NCBI RefSeq assembly: GCF_048128805.1
Contig: NC_136004.1
Coordinates: forward strand, 17,298,185 to 17,362,184
Source: Centroberyx gerrardi
Taxonomy: Eukaryota; Chordata; Actinopteri; Beryciformes; Berycidae
Length of the DNA: 64,000 bases
Reading direction: 5' to 3'
Below, in pieces: positions 24,642 through 37,729 of the stretch (the first letter of the stretch is position 1; each line of letters starts with the position of its first letter). The notes under the pieces were generated by a model. It did no database searches and was not told where the DNA came from. It saw nothing but the letters and a program-made list of their open reading frames with translations. The position numbers and the translations under genes were made by a program.

Positions 24642-27600
24642 ATGGCTAACGTGGCTAACGTATTCCTTTCATCATCTAATTCATGTCGATTTATATTAAT
24701 ATTTCTGTTCATTTTCCTGTCCGATACCAAAGGCATTCTCGGTAAGACCTTCATTGATTCGCACAATTCATCTGTTTTTACATTTAACTCATAAACGAAC
24801 CCCAGCAAACTTAACTCCGAGCTAGAAAGCCATGCTATCAGCGTCTCTGTACACATTGTAACGACTGCTAACGTTTACGTTAACTTAAATTTGCAATAGA
24901 TTTTATGTAACTATTCATGCAGTAAGCCATAATATTGTGTTCAATAGTTTTTCAGCCGTCCTATATCACTGCAACTGGACCCACGCTCACGGCATTCCTG
25001 CTTGGAAACGCCTCTGACATCTCGCTGAATCTCAGGACAGTATCTCCATCCAATACAACAGGTAACGTTAGCTAAAGCGTTCCTATAACCTGAATCCTTG
25101 ACTTTTTCTTTCTTTGGAAGACCAGGAAACCAGTTTTAAAAGTTGAACTCTTGTTGACGTAAGATATGTGTCTGTAAATATTTAACTGACAGATTTCACC
25201 ATGCTCCAGTTTGACTTTGATTGTGATTGCAATGATTGTGGCTAGAGATAATTCCGCAATTCGTTGTTGTTTTGTGCAGATTTGATGGTTTTGGTTGCTT
25301 TTTACAGGAAGCCTTTCTCCACCATCATGTGTAGCCGAGTCAACACAATGGACTCTCACAAGGGAACAGGTGGGAAAGGTAAGAGGCCAATTTTGCCTTG
25401 AATTGTAATGTCAAACATATACCAAATACTATGACTGCACTAAGTGGCAAGTATTGGGTTATTACAGTAACAAAGAGTGTCCTACATTGTAATAAAACAG
25501 ACCTCTTATCTTCTACCTTAATGTTCGTCTCCTCCTTGGTGCCCCAGACTGCAGTTCGAGTCCAGCTGCGACTGAATCAAAGCCTGCATTTGTGTGATGA
25601 CAATGAGACAGACACAGACTGCTGTCCAAAGCCACTTTGTGTGCTGGAGACTCTCCAGCTGTCTGCTTGTATGGGAGGCAGGCCTCAGGCATCACTGCTC
25701 ATCCAGGCCAAGATATATGCCCTGCTGCTTCCCACTGACTCTGGATCAGGTAGGTCCAAGAGGATCTCGAATCTCATCACAGTGGGATTTTATGCATATT
25801 ATGTAATATCTACTAATTATACTAAATTCAAATCTCCTATCCATTTCAGACAATAAAACGATCATTCCCAACCAAGTGTACCAACCACTGGGCTCCTGCC
25901 CCTGTGACCTCACACTTGAAGCATGTGACGTACGCTGCTGCTGTGACAAGGTATTCATGTCTTTCTTTACATCTTCTACAACAAGAGTACAAATGTATTT
26001 GACTGACATATGTGTTTCTATATTACCTGACATTTGTCATTCACGTTAACAGGACTGTTCCCCTGAAGATTTGAAGCTGTTTGAGTCCCACTGTCTCCCC
26101 GGGCCGTTCGGTGGCCATGTCTCTCCTACTCCTGACTATCAGTGCTCTGCCCAGGCCTCTGAAAATTCCCCGGACTGGTTTCCATTTTTATGTGTCAACT
26201 CCCCACCTGAGAACAACCCCTACCTTGGACTCTTTTACCAGGGAGACACTATGTGAGGGACAAATGCAGCAATGTACATTTATTTGTGTTATGTTTGTTA
26301 GATTATGAGATTTATTGATGTTTTGTGTTGTGTACACAACATATATCTGATGCTTTAAACTCTACTTTATCCAGTATACCAAAGCCTGGTCCATCCTTCC
26401 AAAGGCCTGTATTGTCAGCACCGCTGTCAACTAATCTCTATAGACAAGGAAGTCCCATTTTCACCTTAGATGATCAGTACTTCACTATTCCTCAGGTATG
26501 CGTATTAATTTGTACACAATCACAGCTTATTCAAGATTACATTAAGTGTTGCGTCTACTGCCAATGCTCTCTCATCTAATGCCCCTCATATTGTTGTTCC
26601 ACAGAAATCTCTCGCTGGACAGTGTATAGACAACACTCCTGTGGCATTTCTGAAAAACTTCAATGTCAAGTGTGTAACCCTGCTCCGCTCCTGCCCAAAT
26701 GAACAGACCACACCAACTGATTTGAGGGTTCAAGTGAAGAATGGCCAAGGGGGTATGTTGCTAATCATAGCATTGGTTTGGGAAGTATCAAAGGACTTTC
26801 CATCCTTACTACTATTGTAACTTTATTTGAGCTATTTGATTCCACAAGTCTTTATTTATTTGTTTGTTTGTTTATCATTTTGCTGGTTCTATTTCAGGTG
26901 TAGTTACAGTGGATGTGGTAGATGAAGTGGCCGTTGACTTAAGTCATTTTATCTCAAGCACAGATCCTGTTGACTCTCCAGGTATGGAGGTTACCATATC
27001 TTTACCATTACTATAATAACTTCAATTGACAATTAACTTGAATGTTCAGATTTGTTTGTTTGTTTTTTTATTTATTCATTCATTCATTCATTCATTCATT
27101 CATTTTCACTTCCTGCGATTGCGTAACCCGTTGCTGAAGATGAGATGCAGGTATGTGAGAATGTGACCTTGGCCTTGGATTACAAATTCTTCTGGCAAGG
27201 AAATGGCATCACAGATATCACAGTAACACGCACGGTTGGGATTATCACTTTGAATGGAAGCGGTAAGTGGCTGTAACTTTTACCCATGATTTGGTTGATG
27301 ACCATTAAAACTTGATGCATGTGTTGTGTGTAATGAATTGTGGGCTTATCTTTGCTGTTCTGTCTCTTTAGCAGTGGCGTTAACTGCTAGGTATTCTGCT
27401 GTGTTTCTGAATGGAGAATTCATGGGTGAACCGAACTCAGGGAAACCAGGTGAGTGCAACATTAGACACTTTTTCCTGACAAAGCTTGTGGGACTGAAAT
27501 ATTCTGTCTGCAACATTGTGGAACCCGTTACACTGGTTTACATATAAACATTTTAAATGGCCCCAGGGTATCAGGTGGGAAGGCCTGTTATTGCAGGGTT

Positions 27601-29536
27601 TGTGGACACTTTGGAGAATAATACAGGATCCATTGAGAGGACCTCAATCAATCTTTGGAAACCAGGTAATACCCATTTTGCCAGGTAATAGGGTGACCTT
27701 AAAATATTATTATTAGTATTGTGATAACAAGCTCATTGCATAATGCAACATAATAGTGCAGTGTGACTGAATAATGTATGAAAAGCTGTGGTGTTCTTCA
27801 CTGTCTAAACTTGTAAAGCCCGCTCTTGTTTCTGTTAACAGTGGGTGATGGACTCTGTTCCACCGCTGAGAAGAGCCCAATTCTGTTTGGGGAGAATTCA
27901 ACAGCAGGATGTCTGCTACCTGTCAGCCTGCAGAAGCTGACTCAGTGTAACTTCCTGAGGTGAGTCACTGAGCATGAGTTCATGTTTCATGTACAAGTCT
28001 CTATTTGTCTATGTAAAATATTGTGTTCTGTCTCCTGTAGAGAGACTGTTGCTTCTCTCCAGGCTGCTTTGATTACAGCAACATATGTGGCTAAGAGTGG
28101 AGACCCAGATGCGTTAACCATGGCAGACTGGGTGAACATAAGCTGTGAGTAGGCGGTCCTAAATTGTAGTTTTCATTTCACAGTACAGACCATGGATCTC
28201 TAATGAGATCAGGCCTTTGTTAATAATAATAATAATAACCCTGTTTGTTTTTATTTTTCTAGCAGTTTTCTAACTTTGGTAAAACACATTTTTACAAATT
28301 TTACTTTGGTTCCAACTAATGTTGCTCACAACATCCAAATTCCAGTTGTGACACTGAACTCAAGCAAGCCTGTGGAAGACAACACCAGTTCATGCCGTGG
28401 AGTTCCATCCCACCAACACATCCATGTTAGGAGTATTATCACAGGCGTGGTGCAGGCCAAACCTCAAAGGGAGATCCACGCTCTGCAAGTCAGGTGTGTG
28501 TCAACACATTGTATTGTGGTTATACTCATTACACAGCATAGTACAAAAAAATCTCAATTCAGATAGACCTGCTGATAATTATAAGTCACTGTATGTCCTA
28601 AGTCTCATTAGATCTATGAAATATTGTAAGTCACTGTGAGTCAAAAGCCTCATGTCGTTTGTTGCATGGACATTTTTCAGTTACAGTCTGTCCACTTGGG
28701 AACTGGAGTGTGGAGGAGGTGACTCTTCTCCATGTGTGGACCTAATGGAGACTCAGTTGTTCCCTGTCACCTCCTCAGTCACCTTCACTGACATCCCCAT
28801 CAACACAGGACCACCCAAAACCAGGTGCTCCCTCAAACAACGAGACCGTCCCAACAGCGGTCGCTTTGAGTCAAATAAATTACTCTTGTATGAGTTGTCA
28901 GATTCTGACCTAGAGTGTGATGCTCTGTTCTGACCTTGTGTTTCCCAGGTTTCAAATCAACTTCACAGAGTATGACTGTGACAGGAATGATGTGTGTTGG
29001 CCTGAGCTCGCCTTCCCCATCACCAGGTATTACACAGGTGAGAATTTGCCCTCTCCTAAGGAGACTGTACTGTATTCTACACAGTGTTTCCTTTACATTA
29101 ATTTAGCTGGAAATTGCCTCCATGGCTAGAAAAATTTAAATACAGTGAAAATCCATCATCTGGGCTTACTGCTCAGACCACCAAAAATAATTATTATTTC
29201 AGTTGCAACACAATTGTCTATACATAATCATATCAATAAGAGCCAGTCCTATGGAACTGCTCCCAGAATGAGCCCAGGAGCAAACCTGGGTCTTCAAACC
29301 AAAACACCCCCGACACCCCATAGCTATGAAACATTCTGCAGGAAACACTGGTTTCATATGAGGATGGATACTGACGGTAGCATTAATGATATATCCTCCC
29401 CTCTCCCTCCCCAGGTGAGCCATATTCCCAGTCACTGGCCAAGGGCCTCATCTTGGTTTTCTTCTTTCTCGCTGCCTCAGTTCTTGGGACTCCATGGAGA
29501 CAAATCCGACAGGCATGGAGCAGCGCCTCTCTCTAA
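24642..29536 (+). CDS. tctn2: Tectonic-2, ciliary transition-zone membrane protein
   Basis: Coding exons: 24642-24741, 24948-25061, 25308-25378, 25548-25749, 25850-25950, 26053-26252, 26375-26495, 26605-26752, 26898-26981, 27140-27262, 27372-27449, 27567-27665, 27842-27959, 28041-28144, 28346-28493, 28681-28824, 28949-29037, 29415-29536. Total 2166 nt, 721 aa (human TCTN2 about 697). There is an N-terminal signal/anchor ([10 protein letters not shown], about residues 17-30). The tectonic signature [15 protein letters not shown] leads into the ACDVRCCCD cysteine cluster (about 167-198). DWFPFLCV and the late motif [19 protein letters not shown] match TCTN2 rather than TCTN1/3. A C-terminal membrane helix ([14 protein letters not shown]) follows. 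TCTN2 belongs to the B9/MKS transition-zone complex that gates ciliary membrane proteins and supports Hedgehog signalling (family knowledge). atp6v0a2 and dnah10 follow, as in human 12q24.31. Intact. Confidence 0.93.
27074..27104. repeat. (ATTC)n tetranucleotide repeat
   Basis: Seven to eight ATTC units in tctn2 intron 9, about 35 bp before exon 10. Confidence 0.85.
29083..29350. mobile_element. hAT-like non-autonomous element, copy 1
   Basis: Terminal inverted repeats CAGTGTTTCC (29083-29092) and GGAAACACTG (29341-29350) enclose 268 bp without coding capacity, in tctn2 intron 17. A diverged relative, similar along most of its length, lies at 60018-60251 in dnah10 intron 38. Confidence 0.65.
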
Positions 29537-29763
29537 AATCCAGGGTCATGCGGAAATTTGATTTAAAAAATAAAAATGTATTGGAAGACAGACAGGTGGA
29601 TTGATAGTGAGATGTGCATCTTCTGGTGCTACCTTCACTCAAAATTATGTATTTATTTTTCCAGTGTTTCCAAGAATGTTTTTCCAAGAATGTTTAACAT
29701 GTTTATTGTGAGACTGTAAATAATGATTTAGTAAATAATTGTGGTGGACCATTTTGTAATAAA
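29537..29763 (+). other. tctn2: tctn2 3' UTR and poly(A) signal
   Basis: A short 3'UTR of about 230 bp. The AATAAA at 29758-29763 is followed by a T/G-rich stretch, a good 3'-end configuration. Confidence 0.75.
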
Positions 29764-31578
29764 GTCTTTCGTGTATGATGTCAGTTTTTATGATGATATC
29801 TTACAGATGAGGGACGGCACAATGGGTAACTTGCTAAACTTCTCCCCCGAAACACAGAAAGATGAATGTGCCCTGACCTCTAGAAAACAATGGACAGGGT
29901 GACTGTGACGCCCCCTTTGACATTCTGTTGGCCTGTTTGAAGCCCAGGAAGAGGGATTTCTTGGTGCCAACATGTATTTTTGGAGCCAGTTTGCACAGTA
30001 GAGTAAAAGGGTGGAGCAGGAGCCAAGATGACACCCACAACAGCAGGAAAAGCCAGCCCATATTGCCTTATATGGTCATAAAGCACGCCCACATGTACTC
30101 TGGACTATGTGGACACGCCTTCTTACTAGTGGTGCATGATTCCGACTCCTCAACTCCTACAGATTAAACCATAGGAAGCTACATTTGAGACTGCTGTGTA
30201 TGCGGCACCCAAAAGGCTAAACCTAAACCTAATCTGAATGGTGTTGCAAAAGCAATAATAATTTTGCACCATTTAAATTAAATCTTTAATTCTTTGACCT
30301 TTATGGATCTCTATCAGCGGCTAGTATAATTGCAACAACTTCGATAGAACTTATCTTCTCCATTTTCACAGTAGAGATGATTAGCTAGCTCAGTGGCTAT
30401 TTTACCTGGTCGTTAGTTACATTAAAAGGCTACTGTAGGCCTAGTCTATTCAATTTTACAGGCTACCCCTGCCTATGTATTAGCTACTTGGGTGATTTGT
30501 TTCATCTATGCAGAATAAATTGCATATGGTTATTTCCTAAAAGTTAACACATTTAACACATATTTTAATAATCTGAACATTTCATTCTCCTGGATGATTT
30601 CCCCTAAATTACATCTGCCTTTTAAGAACAACATAAAACTAGTGCGATCAAAAGCATGAATCTATTCGGTAGTCCTCCCCTCTCTCCCATGTCTGTCAAA
30701 CTCACGGCCAGTGTTGCCAACTCTCTTCCAAGGAAAGTCACTGGCTGCTCAAAAAGTCATTTCAAAACGTTGCTAGAAGCTGCCAGATTACATCATGTGG
30801 TAATTTGCATATCAACGCCGTTATATTTGTCTCTGCTCTCCGCGGAGGGAGGGAAGTGCTGTGTTGCAGACATCTACAAGGAAGTAGCAGAGTCAATACA
30901 GTTTCAATGTTTAAACTTGCTAATACTCGGAATGTGTTGCTAGTAGGAGGGGACGCTGTTGGGGGCGTTTCCTGTCCTTCCAACTGCCTCGTGTGTCTGT
31001 AAGACAAACTTGAGGGTTTAAAAACCCTTTGAGTTTTTCCAAGTGTCAAAATGTGTCGTGCGCAGAATCCAAGAGACGGTGATCATTGGTCAAACGGGCA
31101 ATTCACTGTCATGCAAGTTGATCTGAATCAACAGTGAGTGTGAAGTGACGTGGAGCATTGTCGACATTGTGAGCTGTCTGCGAAAACCTAACTTTGAAAG
31201 GAGTTAAAACATCTACAGTTTGGAGTGTGCAACGTTAGCGCTACTTCTGGATAACTTAACTGATGTGGATTCAACTCTCAAGGAATAAGCTTTTCACCCT
31301 GTGATCAACAAGACGGCGCTCGCCGGCTAGCTTATAGTTACTAGCTAGCAGGCTCAGCCTTTGCTGTAACGTTAGCTAACATTAACGTCAGCGTTGAGCA
31401 AGTCAATTGAATTCGTATCAGACGGGCCTAAAACAAAGCAGAAGTTATAAAAATGTTAATAAGGTCCCGTGATTGCCTAACGTTGGCGTAACGTGAAAAG
31501 AAATTGCAGCCAGCTAGCTAGCTTGCTAATATTAGCGTACCCATCGGCTGAAGAGGAATATCGGAGCGAGCTGTCAAA
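29764..31578. other. Intergenic region and atp6v0a2 promoter / 5' UTR
   Basis: 1.8 kb between the tctn2 poly(A) signal and the atp6v0a2 ATG. I recognise no coding exon. The first half is AT-rich. From about 31040 onward the sequence becomes CpG-richer, with repeated AACGTTAGC-type words (31230, 31370, 31480), as expected near a broad TATA-less promoter. No V-ATPase-type CLEAR palindrome is evident here; GTGACGTGG near 31146 is only CRE/E-box-like. Confidence 0.5.
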
Positions 31579-34500
31579 ATGGGCTCGCTGCTCCGAAGTG
31601 AGGAGATGTGTTTGGCCCAACTGTTTCTACAGGCTGGATCAGCATACGACTGTATCAGTGAACTTGGAGAAATGGGACTTGTTGAATTCAGAGATGTAAG
31701 TCCCAAATGACCGGTTGCTATCTCTTTAGCAGCTGACGGTATGATACAAACTTTCACTTACTGTTGAGTTAGCTAACAGCCAAAGTACAAACACGTCTAC
31801 GACTACTAACGCGAGTCTAGACATTAAACTGCGTGTGTACGTTAACGTACATATCGTCTGAGCTTCGACACCCTTTGTCATTGACGTTTACCTTATCGGA
31901 ATAGATAAGTTAGTTGTAGCACTTTTTCTTGTACAGAAAGCAGAGTGATTGACTCCACTGATGGTTTATGATGCTTTGCCCTGTAAATTGGTACTTGAGG
32001 TCATGTTATGAAGTTAAAGACAGTGGTGATGAAGACATTGATTGTCAATCAGTCCATTCTTGTCTGAATGTATCTCTTGCTCCTGTTTCAGCTCAATCCC
32101 ACTGTCAACTCATTCCAGCGAAAATTTGTCAGTGAGATCAAAAGATGCGAAGAGATGGAGAGGATCCTTGGTAAGGATATATTGATCTGTTATTATGTAA
32201 GAATATGCATAATAATCATTGAAGTTTTTTCATTTATTTACTTTAAGTGCTCTTTACAGTAAGGTTCCTTGTCTATCCAATGAGCAGTATTCAAGGAAGC
32301 AGGAGTGTAATTGGAGGCCATTGGCAGGAGGTTAAATTCTGGCCCCAAAGAAAGGAGAATGAGCAAGTTGTGATGTGATTCTAGCAGCAAAGAAGGGATA
32401 AATTAAGCTGGACAAGGCATTCTCAGAGGAATGCAGGAGTTCCACATTGAATTGAGAGACAGTGACCTTTGAGTCTTAAGAAATGTTGTCTGGTTATAGA
32501 TTAGGTTCAACGAAACCCTGTCCCAGGTTCAACTGAACTCTGTTCTTTTATTAGAGGAAGCAAAGAGACAAGACTTTTTGAAACACTTGCTTCAATCAAA
32601 TGTTACTATTCAATGGCTTGCAGTGTGTTTTGGAAACACTTGACTGTTTTTGTGTCTCATAGGCAAGAGAAAAGATTGCCTTTGTGTCTAAGACAGTTTT
32701 GCTCTGTATTTCTTACAGGATATCTTTTGAGGGAAATAAAGAAAGCGGACATCCCACTGCCAGAAGGAGATGTGAACCCAATTGCTCCTTTGCCCAAGCA
32801 TGTCATGGCTATAATGGTTGGCTACCTGCTCATGTCTTATCATTTATTGTTTCTGAATTTGTACTCTTTATGTCAGTAATTTGCAGCTAAATGAATAAAG
32901 CAAACACCGCTCTATGTAGCATGTTGTATTTTATTTTGTTCTACTCAAATTTAGATTTAATCAAAAATGTGAATTTGTTTATCTCACAGATTGTTGTAAT
33001 GCGCCCTCTCTCATGCTGTCAATCACAAACCTCACAAATTACGGCAGAGTTTATCTGTGTTGAGCGTATGGTCACCGCTGTGGTCTTTGTGTGTGCAGGA
33101 GCAGCTGCAGAGGCTGGAAGTGGAGTTGAGTGAAGTCACCAGGAACAAAGAGAAGCTGCAGAAGAATCTCCTGGAGTTGACAGAGTACACACACATGCTG
33201 CGCATCACACGCAACTTTGTACAGCGAAATGCCGAGGTTAGTGTATCGTCCTACAGCATAGCTCGATCCTTTACATAATCTGCCACCTTTTAGAGTTTCC
33301 TCTGTCGGCTTAATTATGTAGCAGAGAATTGTCTGTATGTGTTATCTTGGTGTGGTGACACGCAGCCATGGGAGCCGTAAGTGACACATTTCACTCCTCT
33401 ACACCTGAGCTGGTGCTGAAACGATTTGTCGATTGACAGAAAATAAATGGATTATAATTTTGATAATCGATTAATCGTTTTAGTCATTTGTCAGCCATAG
33501 AGCTGAGATCACATTCAAATAAATTGATTAATTGGGCCTATCTTATGTATGAAGGTGCTGTGGGACCGGACAGAATCTGTACTTTGGCTCTGATTTTGAA
33601 ATATGTCTTTTCCTTTTTATCCTACCTGTGTCGGCAGCGCGAGCCTCTACAAGTACAGTACGAGGAGTTTCCCTTCTTGGAGAAGGACACAGTGATGGAC
33701 TACAACAGCATGCAAAGGCTTGGAGCCAAACTGGGGTGAGGGACTATATTCTGCAACCTATATCAGCATCAGATTTATGTTATTGTTTGGACTCATGTAG
33801 TCTGGTTTATTTTAGATGTGACAGTAGGCACACTTGTTGGTCTATTTCTGATTGTTTCCCTTCCTCTCTCCCACAGCTTCATCTCTGGGCTGATTCAGAG
33901 GATGAAGATAGAGGCCTTTGAGCGGATGCTGTGGAGAGTATGTAAAGGCTTCACCATCCTCAGCTACTCAGAGGTTGAGGAATATCTGGAAGACCCTGAC
34001 ACGGTAGATTCCTCGAGTCTAACTTAATCACTTAGTGTTAAAATGCTGTTGTTGTCAGTTCCCTGCATTACAGTGTGAAATTAAAATATCGGCAAGGAAG
34101 GGAAAATAAACATCTGCATGAATTGCATAACAAGAGAACCTGCTCAGTATATAGTCAGGTTGTTATCTAGATATAAGGTCTACAATGCAATATATCAGGA
34201 AATACACTGAAACCTGTAATGATTCTGCATGATTGGATTCAGCTCTGTAAAGTGTGACAAGACACACTGTTTTGATTAAGATTAGTTTCACATAGTTTTA
34301 GCTTAGATTTAGTTTAGTTTTACATTGTTGGTTTTAGTTTGGACTTACTGTTCAGTCCTTTTAACATTTTAATTTGGTTGATAGGTATACTATACAAGTT
34401 GACAGTTTAGTCCAAAGCCACTCCAAGACTCTATACCACAAAGAATCAATACCTCAAGTCCTTTTTTTGATAAATGACAAAGCCAGTTTGCTATCTACAT

Positions 34501-37500
34501 TTTGATTTCTTTATTCCTTGTGTTGCTGAAATGGCTGTCACTTCATACTGCTTTGGTTAAAAAAACATCTGATTAATGTGTAGGGACATTTATGGAGAGT
34601 GCCAAGAAACATCAGAGAGAGAATGTTGTACAGCAACATCACAGATAAGAGAAAGGAAAGCAGGCTAAAAGCATGTGTGAGTCTGAGTCTAACCAGAGCA
34701 AAACTGAAACTGAATGCATGTTTAATAAAGTCTGTCCTATTACTGTTTTAAGAAACACTGAGTGCTGCAATTCCTGTCCATTGATATTGTGAGTAGGGGT
34801 TTCTGGCACAACTTCACCTACTTCCAAGGTGCATGGGGAAGGGAAAAGGTCTAAAAAGGTCAAACCTCCAGCAACACTCGTAGTATAAAGAACAACTTTA
34901 TTGTTAGACCAACACGTTACGGCTTGATGACCCTGATGAAGGCCACAAGCCGAAACGTGTTGGTCTAACAATAAAGTTGTTCTTTATACTACAAGTGTTG
35001 CTGGAGGTTTGACCTTTTTAGACATTGATATTGTGACACCAGTAATCCATTTCCACCAAAAGACAGACAGGTAGCCACTAGCCAGGGCTATGACTGATCA
35101 TTAACGGGATGTATGGACATCACCTTTACACAGCACAGGCATATATAATAGGAGGAAGAAAGTAGTAGAACAAGTATGACTGATACATTTGTAGTATAAC
35201 ACAAAAAAACGTGACTAAGTGAAGAAATTATTCATTTTATGGGATCTGGCTGGCGCCTCAGGTGCCTGTCGAGTTGGTGAGTGTATTGTTTAACAGGAAA
35301 ATCCACTCTAAAACAGAAGTTTTAAGGTGGATTCAGTCAATATTTGTGACCATGTACAACTGTGTGCCGAAGCTAGAAGTCAAAGAAACAATCTGCCTGT
35401 AATCTGTGAAGTCATCTAGAAGACATTTCATGGAGCTGCTTTGAACAGAAGGCTGACTTTATGCTTTTTTTCCATAGAACTAACAGTTTTAAACCAGAAA
35501 ATGTACCCATACCTTGGAAACTTACCCAGGGCCCATAACGCCATTTTATTTATTATCAATGGAACAGCAGGAAGTGTAGGTATATGACACTTCCTGTTCT
35601 TTTCTGTGTGCAGGGTGAGCCTACTAAAAGTGTGGTGTTCCTGATCTCTTACTGGGGAGAGCAAATCGGCCAGAAAGTCAAGAAAATCTGCGACTGGTAA
35701 TGTTTTCAAGCTACTTCTTCCTGTGGTCACTCTACCAATGACAAGAAATGTCTTGAAAAGGGCTGATGTCTGTGTTTTATTTGTTGTTTGTTTTTTAATT
35801 TTAATATTATTAATTTCGAATAACACATTTGTATTCCCCCCCCCAGCTACCACTGTCACTTGTATCCATATCCCAGTAGCAATGAGGAGAGGAATGATGT
35901 TGTGGAGGGACTTATAACTCGCATTCAGGACCTTCACACGGTATGTGTTGGATTTTTGAACGCTTCTGGTTATGTATATACTTAATTGGTGACAGAAAAA
36001 CTAGCTGAGCGTGTTTTAGTCAGGTCAGTGTATTGTTCACCCACTAAAGGTTTACTTGTAAATGTCTTTGCCATCATCAGCCAGTTAAAATATAAGCTGC
36101 ATAGATCTCTAGGTTTTGCTTTTTGGCCTGTGGAATATCTTGTGTTCGATGAAGCACCTTATAATATGATTATTCTTTTGAGCCATTTTTTTGTGGTCAG
36201 AGAACAAAAAACAAAACAAAACAATTAAATGGCAGTTGTTTTTTAAAGATTAACTCATGCTTCTTTTTTGGGAGCCAGTGCTGGGAGTCCTGTAGGGTCA
36301 GTTGAGTTGTTGTCTGGGCCATTACTCTGCTCCATGAATCGCTGGGTGGTTTTATCCCACCCTAACTGAGACACAGAATTGCATTAACCTCCTGCAGCAC
36401 ATGATCAACACGAGGCCTCAGCTGAAAGCGAGCCTGCTTTTTCCTCTCTTACTCTCATGTTTTTTTTTTCTTGCTGGACTGTTTCTCTCTTTTGCCCTCT
36501 CTCTTTGTCTGTCCCCCTCCCTCTCTCACTCACACACACACACACACACACACATTCATTCTTCCTATTGACAATGTAAAGTTTTATTCATCTCCTCTGT
36601 TAATATTCCCTATCTAATCATATAAACTGTTCAATTTCTTATCTGTTTTGAATGGATTTGAATGTCTCTTGATGTGCGATAGCAGACTAAGGCTCTGTTT
36701 GACCCTTACTGTTCCCAGGTGCTCCATAGGACAGAGGACTACCTGAGGCAGGTCCTGAACAAAGCCTCGGAGTCAGTCTACACCTGGGTCCTTCAGGTCA
36801 AGAAGATGAAGGCAATCTACTATATCCTCAACCTGTGTAGTTTTGATGTCACTAACAAGTGTCTGATCGCTGAGGTGTGGTGTCCTGTCAATGACCTTCC
36901 CACCTTGCGGAGGGCACTGGAAGAAGGATCGGTGAGGAAACTCTTAATCAGCATGGCTCTACTTTTCACTTTGGCTCCACTGCTGGTGTCTCTATTTGTT
37001 TATCAGCCATCATAGTTCGTTTGCAACTGCTTCATGAACTGGGGTATTGTTATTATAGAAACAAGTATTAGGCATTGATTTTTATCTTGTCCTCTTTAGC
37101 TGTGTAGATCTGACAAGTCATACGTCATGTGGGACCTCACTTCTTTATGAACCCAAAGAAATTCTGTTAATTACATTACTTGTTAGGGGCACTATAAGGC
37201 CACTGTTCATTCAGTCTGTGAGCTACAGAGGACGAGCGTTAAAAAAAAAAAAGCGCACACACAGGATTTACTGTTCCCATAGTGGTTTATTCAACATTGC
37301 TTTGACCGCAGTTGGTCTTTTTCATGGATACATCAGGCCAAAACTGCTGAATAACCCACAAAGGGCGCTTTAACCACAAAGGGAACTTTAACCCAGTGTG
37401 AGGGTATCTTTTTCTTGCTATTCATACCAAAAACCTGCTTTTGGATTTGCATGCAAATACATGGAGATATTATTTCATTGATGGTAGTTACATGACGACA

Positions 37501-37691
37501 TTTTGTAACATTGTTATTTCAGAGGAAAAGTGGAGCAACAGTTCCTTCTTTTGTCAATCGTATCCCCAGCAGCGACACTCCCCCCACCCTCATAAGGACC
37601 AACAAATTTACCTCTGGCTTCCAGAACATTGTGGAGGCCTATGGAGTAGGCAACTACAGAGAGGTTAACCCAGGTTAGTGGGATCCTTTCC

Positions 37692-37729
<38 letters not shown>

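Noticed and set aside
29834-30061. Small secreted protein on the minus strand with a hydrophobic start
   Set aside because: No splice partners, no family similarity and no promoter or poly(A) context. Other frames of the same region are equally open.
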